From: Sphingobacterium cellulitidis
Lineage (GTDB): Bacteria; Bacteroidota; Bacteroidia; Sphingobacteriales; Sphingobacteriaceae
Assembly: GCA_002245855.1 (NCBI GenBank)
Contig: NOUX01000005.1
Location: 1-64,000 of the forward strand
DNA: 64,000 nucleotides
Direction of reading: 5' to 3'
The notes under the pieces: generated by a model
Seen by the model: only the letters and a program-made list of their open reading frames with translations
Databases searched by the model: none
Told to the model about the DNA's origin: nothing
Part shown: positions 54,795 to 63,179 of the stretch, in pieces
Layout of the letters: each line of letters opens with the position of its first letter
How positions within the stretch are numbered: position 1 is the first letter of the stretch
Position numbers and translations under genes: made by a program

Positions 54795-56450
54795 TTAATC
54801 TTTTATTACCTCACCTATAGGAATCCTCTGAAAAACCATGTCTGATTGACTGCCTTCATACAAAATCCCAATGCTTTTGTCATCAACCGAAGTAATACAA
54901 GAATATCCTCTGCCGCTCCATTCATCTAGCAAAATGTGTTTTTCATTAGGCCAAGTTTTACCATAATCAAAACTTGTTTGCAAAGTAATATGGTCTCTAT
55001 TTGCAATAGAATGTGGATTACAAAAGAATAAAATTTCCTTTGTTGTGCCACTATTTTTAAATTGATGCTTATGTAAACTAGCCATACAAGTAGGCTCAAT
55101 TAAGGCATTAAGTGAGGTCGGATGTGTTTTCCAGGTTTTTCCAAAGTCGGTTGTAGTAGCAACTGCCCTTCCATTATTTGGTATTGCAGTCCCTCTATTC
55201 CGATTCGCTCGCATATTTAACATTAAAACACCAGGTTCTAATTCTACTACAGCACATTCCGTGGTTCCCTTTTCTATTAACACTGCTTCGGAAGAACTAT
55301 GCCATGTTTTTCCAGCATCCTTACTATAGGTGATATTTGAAAATGGATTACCATTTTTATCTCTACCTTGGGTAGGAAACACTAAGGTTCCATCAGCCAT
55401 AGTTATTCCTTGACCTGGTGCAGGTGCCCAAAGCCACCATTCTTCCTTTTTCCCTTGCTTAGTAATGTTCACAGGCTCCGACCATGTTTTGCCATCATCA
55501 GTACTCTTGGTAATTAAAAATTGGGCAGTCTGTTTAACATCGAATCCAGGTTGAGAACCTTTTGTAAGCCATTGATGATTCCAGGTCTTACTGGTGTCCG
55601 TTAAACCTTCAACCCACTCTCCTTCTTTATTTTTGACACCATACATCCATAATCCTGCAATATAAATATCTCCAGAATTTTGATCTACCAAAATACAAGC
55701 ATCTGATACTCCATTAAACTTTTCAGGTAAACTACCCCAAGTTTTCATATCTAATGCTATTTGGATTGGTTCCCAAGTTTGACCTTTATCAAAACTACGT
55801 TGGACAGCTATATCCATGTGCCCTTGCAAATCCCGTGAACTCTCATATCTTGCATCGTAAATCGTTAACAACGTACCTTTCTTGGATGTTGCTAAACCAG
55901 GAATTCTAGAGGTATGAACCCCATCTTGCATATGGTTGCGAACTGAAAATGCAGGTCTAAAAACTTTTTTTTCTTTATAATTTCCAGCAATTCTATTTTT
56001 ATTGGTAGAAATTGAATTAACCTGAAATACTATTTTATTTAACAAATCAACATCCTGTCTTAAACCTAGGCTAATCCAAAAATATTGTTTGCCCTCCATT
56101 TGGATTTTATAATTTAATGGAATAATAATTTTGGAACTAGTAGGCTCAATACTAACAATTTGGTCTAATTTATTTAAGTTTGGTTTAATCGAAGAGTCCA
56201 TCTTAGATGTATACAAACTGATAGTTGTTAAATCATTGAAGTTTGTACTCCCTTCCAATGAAATTGATAGTTTCCCAATTTCTTTTCCAACATCCTCCTT
56301 CTTTGCTTCAAGAGTAATTCTAGCAATCGGATTATTGTTCTTTCCTAATAAAAGTGGAAGTTGATAATACCGTATTTCAATATCTGATGCATGTACAAAT
56401 ACAGAACTACAAACAAATAATAATAAAATAAAAATGCCTAACCTTTTCAT
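54795..56450 (-). CDS. GH33 exo-alpha-sialidase
   Basis: This is a 551-residue exported enzyme (signal peptide ending VHAS, residue 22). The N-terminal beta-domain (about 25-170) is the carbohydrate-binding-like part seen in Bacteroidota sialidases. The catalytic six-bladed propeller starts with the arginine motif R182-I-P. Five Asp-boxes (SxDxGxTW pattern) are visible: SFDKGQTW, STDDGKTW, SKDAGKTW, TTDFGKTW and SFDYGKTW. The late segments EPTCMASL and GYSCITSVDDKSIGILYEG hold the probable Tyr/Glu pair. It releases terminal sialic acid from glycoconjugates. Confidence 0.95.
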   Translation of the reverse strand: MKRLGIFILLLFVCSSVFVHASDIEIRYYQLPLLLGKNNNPIARITLEAKKEDVGKEIGKLSISLEGSTNFNDLTTISLYTSKMDSSIKPNLNKLDQIVSIEPTSSKIIIPLNYKIQMEGKQYFWISLGLRQDVDLLNKIVFQVNSISTNKNRIAGNYKEKKVFRPAFSVRNHMQDGVHTSRIPGLATSKKGTLLTIYDARYESSRDLQGHMDIAVQRSFDKGQTWEPIQIALDMKTWGSLPEKFNGVSDACILVDQNSGDIYIAGLWMYGVKNKEGEWVEGLTDTSKTWNHQWLTKGSQPGFDVKQTAQFLITKSTDDGKTWSEPVNITKQGKKEEWWLWAPAPGQGITMADGTLVFPTQGRDKNGNPFSNITYSKDAGKTWHSSSEAVLIEKGTTECAVVELEPGVLMLNMRANRNRGTAIPNNGRAVATTTDFGKTWKTHPTSLNALIEPTCMASLHKHQFKNSGTTKEILFFCNPHSIANRDHITLQTSFDYGKTWPNEKHILLDEWSGRGYSCITSVDDKSIGILYEGSQSDMVFQRIPIGEVIKD

Positions 56451-56460
56451 AATGTTTCTA

Positions 56461-57921
56461 TTAATTGTAACCTTCTGTTTGTTTAATATTTGGATTAGTA
56501 TTTATCGAACTATCATGCACTGGCCATAGAAGTACGTTAGGTTTATCCTTTTGCGATTTCAAAGATTCTACCTCAGTAAAGACAACACCCATACGAATAA
56601 AATCCCACCATAATTTACCTTCCGCTACAAACTCACGTTTTCTTTCCAAAAGTATAGCCTGATCAATTTGTAATTTACCTAATCCAACGTATTTATTTTC
56701 AATACCATACGCTCTTCTTGCTATTAGATTCAGGTTTTGCAGTGCCAATGTAGGATTATTTAATGCATTTTCTATTTCTGCACTCAATAATAATGCGTCA
56801 GCGTAACGGTAAACAACTAAATCAGAATCAAAAATCCTTGTTCCATTTTCCCATGTTCCAGAATACTTATTAATCCATTGAAATGTTGACTGTTTTCCAA
56901 CATCAAAATACGTTTCATAACTAACTTTCGTCCGTTGATCAGTAGGTTCTACAGCTAGAAATTCTTTGTATTCATTGGTAAGGAAAACCCATTGCTGATG
57001 TGATCCAACCTTAATCGGATTTTCTATAACGGATGCTGAAACATATTGAAGTGGAACCAAATAATCACTTGGATATCCACCCGTTGCTTCATCCATTACC
57101 ATTCTCCAACAAAAGATAATTTCAGGATTTAATTCTGTTTTGAAAACATTTGCAAAATTGGGCAACAATGAAAATTTACCACTACTGATAACCTTATCTA
57201 CCGCAACTTTCGCTTTGTTCAAAGCGTCCTGCCCAGCGTTGTTTACTTTAGCTATCCATAGATAATAGTCTGCCTTCAGAATTTGTACTGCTGATTTTGT
57301 TGCTATTTGGGCTTTATTATTTCCTTCTGGAATCAATTCTTCTGCAAGAATTAAATCTTTCTCCACTTGACTAAATACTTCTAGCTTCGGACTTCTTGTT
57401 GGATATAAATCTTCTTGAGTACTTGATTCAAATCCACTCAACACAATAGGTGCGTCTCCCCAAATTCGAGCAATCCAATAATAACAAAATGCTCGGATAT
57501 AATGAGCTTGTCCAAGGACATTGTTTTTTTCTTCATCAGAGGTAAATGCAATTTCAGGAACATATTTTAATATTAGATTACAATCATTAATCGTTGTATA
57601 TAAATCCTTCCAGTTTGCTTGAGCATGTGTACTGTTAATTTGATTTGAGAAAGCATTGCTATATCCAGCACTGGTCTCTAAACCTTTACCCCATAGACCA
57701 GTTCGGTATTCTCCCCAAAATATATAAGCTGTTGAAAAGGTAGAACGCATCCTAACATAAGCACCATAAATTGCTGCTTTTGCATCACTTTCGTCTTTCC
57801 ACATTGAATTTGCTGTAATAGCACTTTCCAAATCCACTTCTAATTTATCTGAACAACTAGGCATTAATAAACTTGTTGTTAGAAATAATATGCTGTAAAA
57901 AAATCTTGTTTTCATAATCAA
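56461..57921 (-). CDS. SusD-like glycan-binding lipoprotein (sialic-acid PUL)
   Basis: This is a 486-residue SusD homologue with lipobox MPSC near residue 23. The second Met pair allows a start at 57915 (M-K-T-R-F-F), which gives a more usual signal. N-terminal LEVDLESAITANSMWKDESDA, central GQAHYIRAFCYYWIARIWGD and C-terminal LLERKREFVAEGKLWWDFIR identify the family. It sits between susC (4 bp upstream) and the sialidase gene and should bind sialylated glycans or released sialic acid. Confidence 0.95.
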   Translation of the reverse strand: MIMKTRFFYSILFLTTSLLMPSCSDKLEVDLESAITANSMWKDESDAKAAIYGAYVRMRSTFSTAYIFWGEYRTGLWGKGLETSAGYSNAFSNQINSTHAQANWKDLYTTINDCNLILKYVPEIAFTSDEEKNNVLGQAHYIRAFCYYWIARIWGDAPIVLSGFESSTQEDLYPTRSPKLEVFSQVEKDLILAEELIPEGNNKAQIATKSAVQILKADYYLWIAKVNNAGQDALNKAKVAVDKVISSGKFSLLPNFANVFKTELNPEIIFCWRMVMDEATGGYPSDYLVPLQYVSASVIENPIKVGSHQQWVFLTNEYKEFLAVEPTDQRTKVSYETYFDVGKQSTFQWINKYSGTWENGTRIFDSDLVVYRYADALLLSAEIENALNNPTLALQNLNLIARRAYGIENKYVGLGKLQIDQAILLERKREFVAEGKLWWDFIRMGVVFTEVESLKSQKDKPNVLLWPVHDSSINTNPNIKQTEGYN

Positions 57922-57925
57922 TCAA

Positions 57926-60900
57926 TTAAAGGGTTAGTTTAATCCCAAGAGAATATCTGCGAATCGCTGGGTAGTTAAAATAGGAACCGCTATAAGTTGA
58001 ATTTGTACCCACCTCTGGCGAAATTCCTTTACCAGCACCTTCCCAGAAATACATTAAGTTTTGACCCGACAAAGCTATTTGGAGATTTGATGCCCCAATT
58101 TTCTTAATCAAATTATCTGGTAGGTTATAAAGGAATGTGACCTCTCTTATTGCTAAGTAATCTCCCTTATAGTTAAATGCTGATGAAGTCCTTGAAAAGT
58201 TTGAATTTCCAACATCAGGATCATTTGCAAAGAATCTAGCATACTGAGCATTATCTCCCGGCTGTTTCCATGTGTTTTTCACATCATTAACCAAAGTATA
58301 ATTATCTGCAAATGTGTTCATGAAATAGCGCATATAGGCATTGTGGTTTATACTATGACCAAGTGCCCAATCAACGAATACGTTTAAACTAAAAGATTTA
58401 TAAGTAAAGGTATTCTGAAGCCCTCCCGTACTATGTGGAACAGTCACCCCAAGTTCAAATTGATCCTTACTGGTTATTACTCCATCGCCATCTCGATCTA
58501 CCCATTCATAATCTCCGGGCATTTTTCTACCTTTTATACTTTTACCATCTTCTGGATCCCACCCTCTAGCTGATTCATCATATCGCGCATTGGCTGCCTC
58601 TTCTTTCGTTTGAATGATATGATCAACTTGATAACCATAATATCTGTATAGAGATTCTCCTTCAGCCGTCCCACCAAATGCCGATCCATCTGCCAATTGA
58701 ATTCCTCCAATTCTGTTATTTTCACGACCATTGGTTGGTAACTTAAGAACTTTATTTTTAACAAAACTCCAAGTTAATTTAGAGTCCCAACTAAAATTCT
58801 CTCTTTTAATATTTTGGGAACCAATCTCAAAATCAAAACCATGAAACTTCACCTTGCCTACATTCGTTTGCACTGTAGAATACCCAGATGTATTGGGTAA
58901 ATCCATACTGAACAATAAGTTATCTGTTATTTTATTAAAGTAATCAACTTGGAAACTTAACCTGTTATTCCATACATTAAAATCAATTCCTGCATCGAAT
59001 TGGGTAGAGGTTTCCCATGTTAAATCTCGGTTTGGCATAATGGAAGGCATTATTCCAGCATTACCATCATAACGATTATCAGCGACATACCTTCCTAAGG
59101 CATCATACAGACCAATGGAATTATTCCCTGTTTGACCAAAACTACTTCTTAATTTCATGTAATTTATGGCATTTTGGTTCTTGAAAAAATCCTCCTCAGA
59201 CACAATCCATCCAGCTGATACACCCGGAAAAAAACCCCATCTATTTTGTTTAGCAAATAAAGACGAACCATCATAACGAAATGTACCCATCAATAAATAC
59301 CGCTGCTTATAACTGTAGTTTGCACGGCCAAAATAACCTATCAGAACCTGTCTCCATTTATCACTATCCGCATCAGTTTTATTCGGACCTGCAGATAATG
59401 AAGGTACTTTATCTGAACTAGCTCCATTTACTGCAGCCGAAAAATTGGAATTATCCGTTTGTTGGTAGGAATAACCAACCATAGCTGACAAATCATGATT
59501 TTGAGCAAAGTTTTTGGAGTAATTTAATAATCCATCAAACTTCAACCGATCTAATTGCCCATTGCTTTGTCTTGTTGTTCTTAAACCACTAAATTCATGG
59601 GCTTTTTCAAAATAACTATAGTTGTTGGTATGTGAAAAGTTAGAAACCACAACTTGGGCTTTTAACGATTCCAATACCTGATAATCTAGCCCCCCAGACA
59701 GGGAAAACCTTTTATCTTTATTACCAATATCTCTTGTAGCATCCCACCACACTGGATTTGGCGAGCTAGCATTATATCCCGGAGTAGGCTTTCCATTATC
59801 ATAATATATTTTTTGTGTTGGTGGTGTTGCTAAGCCTCTCGCGATAACATTCATTTGATTTTCAAATGCCGATGACAGAGTATTTGAGTAATCAAACATG
59901 GTGTTAAAAGTCAATTTTTTATTGATACTGACATCGACTTTCCCTCGTGCTGTAAAACGGTCAAAATTTGTTCCTAATGCAACACCATCATCTTTGGTAT
60001 AACCTGTACTTCCTGCATATCGGACAGTCTGATTTCCGCCATCTAAACCAATGTAATAGTTTTGCCAATTGGTATTTCTAAACAATAAGGATTGAAAATC
60101 ATTATCTTGAAAAATTATGGTTTTACTGGGGTCCAATGGATCAGCCATACTCTGATAACCTGCAGGAATACTTTCTCCATCTTTTAAATATCGTGTTGAA
60201 TAAATGGAAGTAAGATCATTTCCAGAACTTGCTGAATAACCTGAATTAAAATTATAATTTTTATTTGGGCTTAATGCAACAGCAGGTCTTACCGTTGATA
60301 TATAATCTCTTGAATTCATGAAATCTATCAATGACTCTGGTGTCTGATATGCATAATTCGCATCAAAAGTAATTCTAGCTGAACCGGAATCTTTTCCCTT
60401 CTTTGTGGTAATTAATACAACCCCATTGGAAGCTCTGGATCCATAAATTGCTGTTGAAGCAGCATCTTTTAATACTTCAATTGATTCAACATCATTTGGA
60501 TTAATTCCAGAAAATGCACGTTCAACACCGTCTACTAACACTAATGGATCATTAGTTTTATTGATAGACGACCCTCCACGGATTCTAAAAACCGCATCTG
60601 CTCCAGGAGTATTATTAGATTGATAAATTCGAGCTCCAGCAACTTTACCTCGAAGACCTTCTCCAATTGTGCTGATTGGTATATTCTCTAGGACTTTCCC
60701 ATCTACTTTGGATATAGCTGTTGTTAGTGTTCTCCTGCTTTGGGTTCCATATCCAACAACTACAATCTCATCTATATTAGTATCTGAAGGCTTTAATTGA
60801 ATCGTTAAATTATTTTGACCAGCGGAAACTTGCTGCTCAAGAGTTTCATATCCTACACTGCTAAAAATTAATGTGCTCGGAAATGAATTAATTTCAATTT

Positions 60901-61084
60901 CAAACAGCCCTAAATCATTGGAGGTAACTTGTGTTTGGCTACCTTTTATCCCAATCGTCACTCCCATCAATGCTTGATCCTTATCATCCAAAATTTTCCC
61001 AGTTATTTTTGATTGAGAATAAGATGGATAACCAGTAAGAAGCAAAAGGAGGCAGCTTAAGCAACTGATTAACATGGTTTTCAT
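57926..61084 (-). CDS. SusC-like TonB-dependent outer-membrane receptor (sialic-acid PUL)
   Basis: This is a 1052-residue TonB-linked receptor. A signal peptide (to about SYSQ) precedes a CarboxypepD_reg-like domain at about 27-100 (TGKILDDKDQALMGVTIGIKG). The TonB-box segment DEIVVVGYGTQSRRTLT, a plug with IRGGSSINKTNDPLVLVDG and YGSRASNGVVLITTKKG, and a barrel ending SLGIKLTL follow. No STN domain is present. It is the first gene of the seven-gene sialic-acid operon and is preceded by a clear promoter and palindrome (61111-61159). Confidence 0.97.
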   Translation of the reverse strand: MKTMLISCLSCLLLLLTGYPSYSQSKITGKILDDKDQALMGVTIGIKGSQTQVTSNDLGLFEIEINSFPSTLIFSSVGYETLEQQVSAGQNNLTIQLKPSDTNIDEIVVVGYGTQSRRTLTTAISKVDGKVLENIPISTIGEGLRGKVAGARIYQSNNTPGADAVFRIRGGSSINKTNDPLVLVDGVERAFSGINPNDVESIEVLKDAASTAIYGSRASNGVVLITTKKGKDSGSARITFDANYAYQTPESLIDFMNSRDYISTVRPAVALSPNKNYNFNSGYSASSGNDLTSIYSTRYLKDGESIPAGYQSMADPLDPSKTIIFQDNDFQSLLFRNTNWQNYYIGLDGGNQTVRYAGSTGYTKDDGVALGTNFDRFTARGKVDVSINKKLTFNTMFDYSNTLSSAFENQMNVIARGLATPPTQKIYYDNGKPTPGYNASSPNPVWWDATRDIGNKDKRFSLSGGLDYQVLESLKAQVVVSNFSHTNNYSYFEKAHEFSGLRTTRQSNGQLDRLKFDGLLNYSKNFAQNHDLSAMVGYSYQQTDNSNFSAAVNGASSDKVPSLSAGPNKTDADSDKWRQVLIGYFGRANYSYKQRYLLMGTFRYDGSSLFAKQNRWGFFPGVSAGWIVSEEDFFKNQNAINYMKLRSSFGQTGNNSIGLYDALGRYVADNRYDGNAGIMPSIMPNRDLTWETSTQFDAGIDFNVWNNRLSFQVDYFNKITDNLLFSMDLPNTSGYSTVQTNVGKVKFHGFDFEIGSQNIKRENFSWDSKLTWSFVKNKVLKLPTNGRENNRIGGIQLADGSAFGGTAEGESLYRYYGYQVDHIIQTKEEAANARYDESARGWDPEDGKSIKGRKMPGDYEWVDRDGDGVITSKDQFELGVTVPHSTGGLQNTFTYKSFSLNVFVDWALGHSINHNAYMRYFMNTFADNYTLVNDVKNTWKQPGDNAQYARFFANDPDVGNSNFSRTSSAFNYKGDYLAIREVTFLYNLPDNLIKKIGASNLQIALSGQNLMYFWEGAGKGISPEVGTNSTYSGSYFNYPAIRRYSLGIKLTL

Positions 61085-61110
61085 AATAATTGAGTTTATA
61101 TTGATTAGTA

Positions 61111-61127
61111 TTTATGTACTACATAAA
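61111..61127. promoter_or_regulatory. 17-bp perfect palindrome, probable GntR-type operator
   Basis: TTTATGTACTACATAAA is a perfect inverted repeat around a central base and includes the GTnnnAC core of FadR-type GntR operators. It lies just downstream of the -7 box of the susC promoter and 27 bp before the start codon. A bound protein there would block transcription. The GntR/FCD protein of this operon is the obvious candidate. Confidence 0.65.
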
Positions 61128-61129
61128 GA

Positions 61130-61159
61130 CAAATATAAAACTTTTATATTATCTACCAA
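61130..61159 (-). promoter_or_regulatory. Bacteroidota promoter of the sialic-acid operon
   Basis: On the minus strand, TTG (61157-61159), exactly 19 bases, then TATATTTG (61130-61137) fits the TTG-N19-TAnnTTTG consensus perfectly. It is the best promoter match in the window and lies about 45 bp upstream of susC. Confidence 0.75.
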
Positions 61160-61267
61160 TTAATTTTATACTTTTTTCTCAAAACTTAGAAGAAGCCAGC
61201 AATTTACCTTTAGAGAACTAATTTTATTTTAAACCAATAAAAACCCTACTCAAGTTCCCAATTTTAC

Positions 61268-61337
61268 CGGACTTTCGCCGGACCTTCTTCGGACATCAGT
61301 CGAATTTTGTTCGAAAATTTTCGGACAAGGTCCGGCG
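61268..61337. repeat. GC-rich 11-bp periodic CGGAC repeat with inverted ends
   Basis: CGGAC occurs at 61268, 61279 and 61290, followed by weaker units at 61301 (CGAAT) and 61312 (CGAAA) in the same 11-bp step and another CGGAC at 61322. CGCCGGACCTT at 61276-61286 is perfectly inverted at 61327-61337, so a long hairpin is possible. This island of G and C stands out from the AT-rich surroundings. No gene overlaps it. Confidence 0.6.
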
Positions 61338-61533
61338 GAAATCAGGCCGAGATAAGGTGTTGGGTAAAATTTGGGCAAAAGTAATTGCGAATGGCTATAG
61401 TATTGCAAGGCTATTCAAAATAAAGTTGAAACTCGAATAATAACTTTTGAATGTCAATGGATTTAAAATCTTGGAATACTATTATTATAGACAATAAGAA
61501 GTACATTTACTTCAGGAATCTTAACAGCTAGAC

Positions 61534-61836
61534 ATGGAGGAAAAGAACTATCCCATTCGAATAATTGCAGATAAACTTCAATTGGAGGAAGTGTTAAAAG
61601 AGCAATCCGAAAAGGAGCAATTCGAAAAGCTAGCGAATTACCTAGACTATTTGGTATCTCATGATTTCAATAAGTTGATTAGTATCCTCTATAGAATTGA
61701 TGTTTCCGAAGATAAGGCGCGAAGGTCATTGGCAGAAGAGGCTGGAATTAGATCAGCCGGAAATACTCTTGCTAGGTTATTGTTAGAAAGAGAAGCTGAA
61801 AAAATCAAGTTTAGAAAGATGTATAAGAAGGATTGA
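61534..61836 (+). CDS. small uncharacterised protein
   Basis: This is a 100-residue, highly charged and predicted mostly helical protein with no signal peptide or membrane segment. The ATG is preceded by a GGA-containing stretch. The sequence ends in a basic tail (EKIKFRKMYKKD), and the centre (YLDYLVSHDFNKLISILYRIDVSEDKARRSL) reads like a small helical-bundle domain. It is convergent with the beta-propeller gene (6-bp gap). Codon use resembles its neighbours, so I take it as a real gene, but I do not recognise a function. Confidence 0.75.
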   Translation: MEEKNYPIRIIADKLQLEEVLKEQSEKEQFEKLANYLDYLVSHDFNKLISILYRIDVSEDKARRSLAEEAGIRSAGNTLARLLLEREAEKIKFRKMYKKD

Positions 61837-61842
61837 TTTTTC

Positions 61843-62868
61843 TTACACTCTATTCAATTTATAAGGGAAAACTTTTCCAGAAGCCCATTGAGCCACATAT
61901 AGATTTTCATCATCATCAACGCATACATCATGAGGGTGGACAAAGATTTTATCCAATTGTTGCATTGTTCCTAGAGTGCCGTGGGTATAGATAGGTTCGG
62001 TTCCTCCTACATTACTTATTACCTTATTCTTTTTATCGAGAATGGTAACAAATCCTGAGCCGGCAAGATCCATATTTGGAGATCGGAGGACGGCTGCATA
62101 GATATGTTTTCCATGGATAACAGGTCTACATACACAAGCTCCAGGAAGTTGAATAATATCGAGCAGTTTACCTGAGGTATCGAATCGCTTAAAGCAATTT
62201 CTGGTCCTGTCTGTAACCAGTAAGGTCTTTTTCTTGTCGCGAGTATCGAAGGTTATGCCATGGGCATTATCTAAATGGGCATCTCCTTCACCTCTCCCAC
62301 CAAAATGTCCAATGAGTTTACCTTGTTGATCATACTTCAGGATATGCTGCGCACCATAGCCATCAGCAATATAGATATCACCATTTTCATCAATGGCGGT
62401 TTCCGTTGGAACGAATTCTTCTTTTTTATTGTAGAGTCCGAGGCCTAAAGGAGCGTCAATAGTCAATAGTACCTCACCTGACAATGTCGTTTTATAGACC
62501 TGATGTTTATCCGTATCGGTGATATATAGGAATTCAGTTCCATTTTCATTATGCAAAGTAAGACCATGTCCACCCGGGAAATCATGGCCCCAGCTATCCA
62601 AAATCTTACCATCTTTATTTAAAATAATAATATTGTTTTTCACATCATTGGTCAGCAATATCAATCTTCCCTTTTTATCTTGGACCATCTCATGGCAATC
62701 ATTTACCGTTAGACTTGGGGAATGCTTCGTAGCCCAGAAGGTATCCAAACTATATTTCATGTTGTTATGTCCATAAACCGTTTGATTGGGTTTGGCAAAT
62801 AGATCCTTCATAATCAATAAGCTCCCTGTTAATAGCGTTGATTTTTGTATAAATGATTTTCTATTCAT
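61843..62868 (-). CDS. NHL-type six-bladed beta-propeller protein
   Basis: This is a 341-residue exported protein. The start (M-N-R-K-S-F-I-Q-K) followed by a hydrophobic stretch looks like a Tat-type signal with Arg-Lys in place of twin Arg. The body shows repeated NHL blades, such as GDIYIADGYGAQHILKYDQQGKLIGHFG and the HGITFD and HPHDVCVDDDENLYVAQW segments, as in 6-bladed propellers related to peptidylglycine lyases. No enzymatic residues can be assigned with confidence. A binding or scaffold role is as likely. It is transcribed alone. Confidence 0.82.
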   Translation of the reverse strand: MNRKSFIQKSTLLTGSLLIMKDLFAKPNQTVYGHNNMKYSLDTFWATKHSPSLTVNDCHEMVQDKKGRLILLTNDVKNNIIILNKDGKILDSWGHDFPGGHGLTLHNENGTEFLYITDTDKHQVYKTTLSGEVLLTIDAPLGLGLYNKKEEFVPTETAIDENGDIYIADGYGAQHILKYDQQGKLIGHFGGRGEGDAHLDNAHGITFDTRDKKKTLLVTDRTRNCFKRFDTSGKLLDIIQLPGACVCRPVIHGKHIYAAVLRSPNMDLAGSGFVTILDKKNKVISNVGGTEPIYTHGTLGTMQQLDKIFVHPHDVCVDDDENLYVAQWASGKVFPYKLNRV

Positions 62869-63179
62869 AGTCTGATGGTTGTAGGGTAATTTTATTTTAA
62901 TGTTTTCAGGAAAAAGCTGTATCGGCTGAATACTAAGCTTTTATAAAGATTATCAAAAAAGTCAGGTAACGATTTGGTAACGGTGCTTATTGCTTTGCTT
63001 TTCAATATATTTCCGTTAGCTCGTAGTCAATATACAAAATTTAATAAATATAATATAGCGTTTTGTTTTTCATCTATTTGAGCAATGATGTCTTTGAGAA
63101 TTTATAAGGAATTTCCTGAACATTTGCATGGCTCAAAATCATCAAAATGAAAAATAATAGTTATCGGGTCATATCAATT
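62869..63179. other. intergenic region, nothing recognised
   Basis: These 311 AT-rich bases between two - strand genes hold no open frame, tRNA or repeat that I can support. They should contain the promoter of the beta-propeller gene, but no consensus match stands out. Confidence 0.5.

Larger units (their letters stand above)
61085..61533. other. intergenic region between sialic-acid susC and small + strand gene
   Basis: This stretch contains the sialic-acid operon palindrome and promoter at its left end and the 11-bp periodic repeat in the middle. From about 61340 to 61533 I see no gene, only the presumed promoter region of the small downstream gene. Confidence 0.5.

Noticed and set aside
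61268..61337. Considered as a CRISPR array.
   Set aside because: The units are 5-6 bp with 11-bp spacing, there are no spacers of CRISPR length and no cas genes are present.
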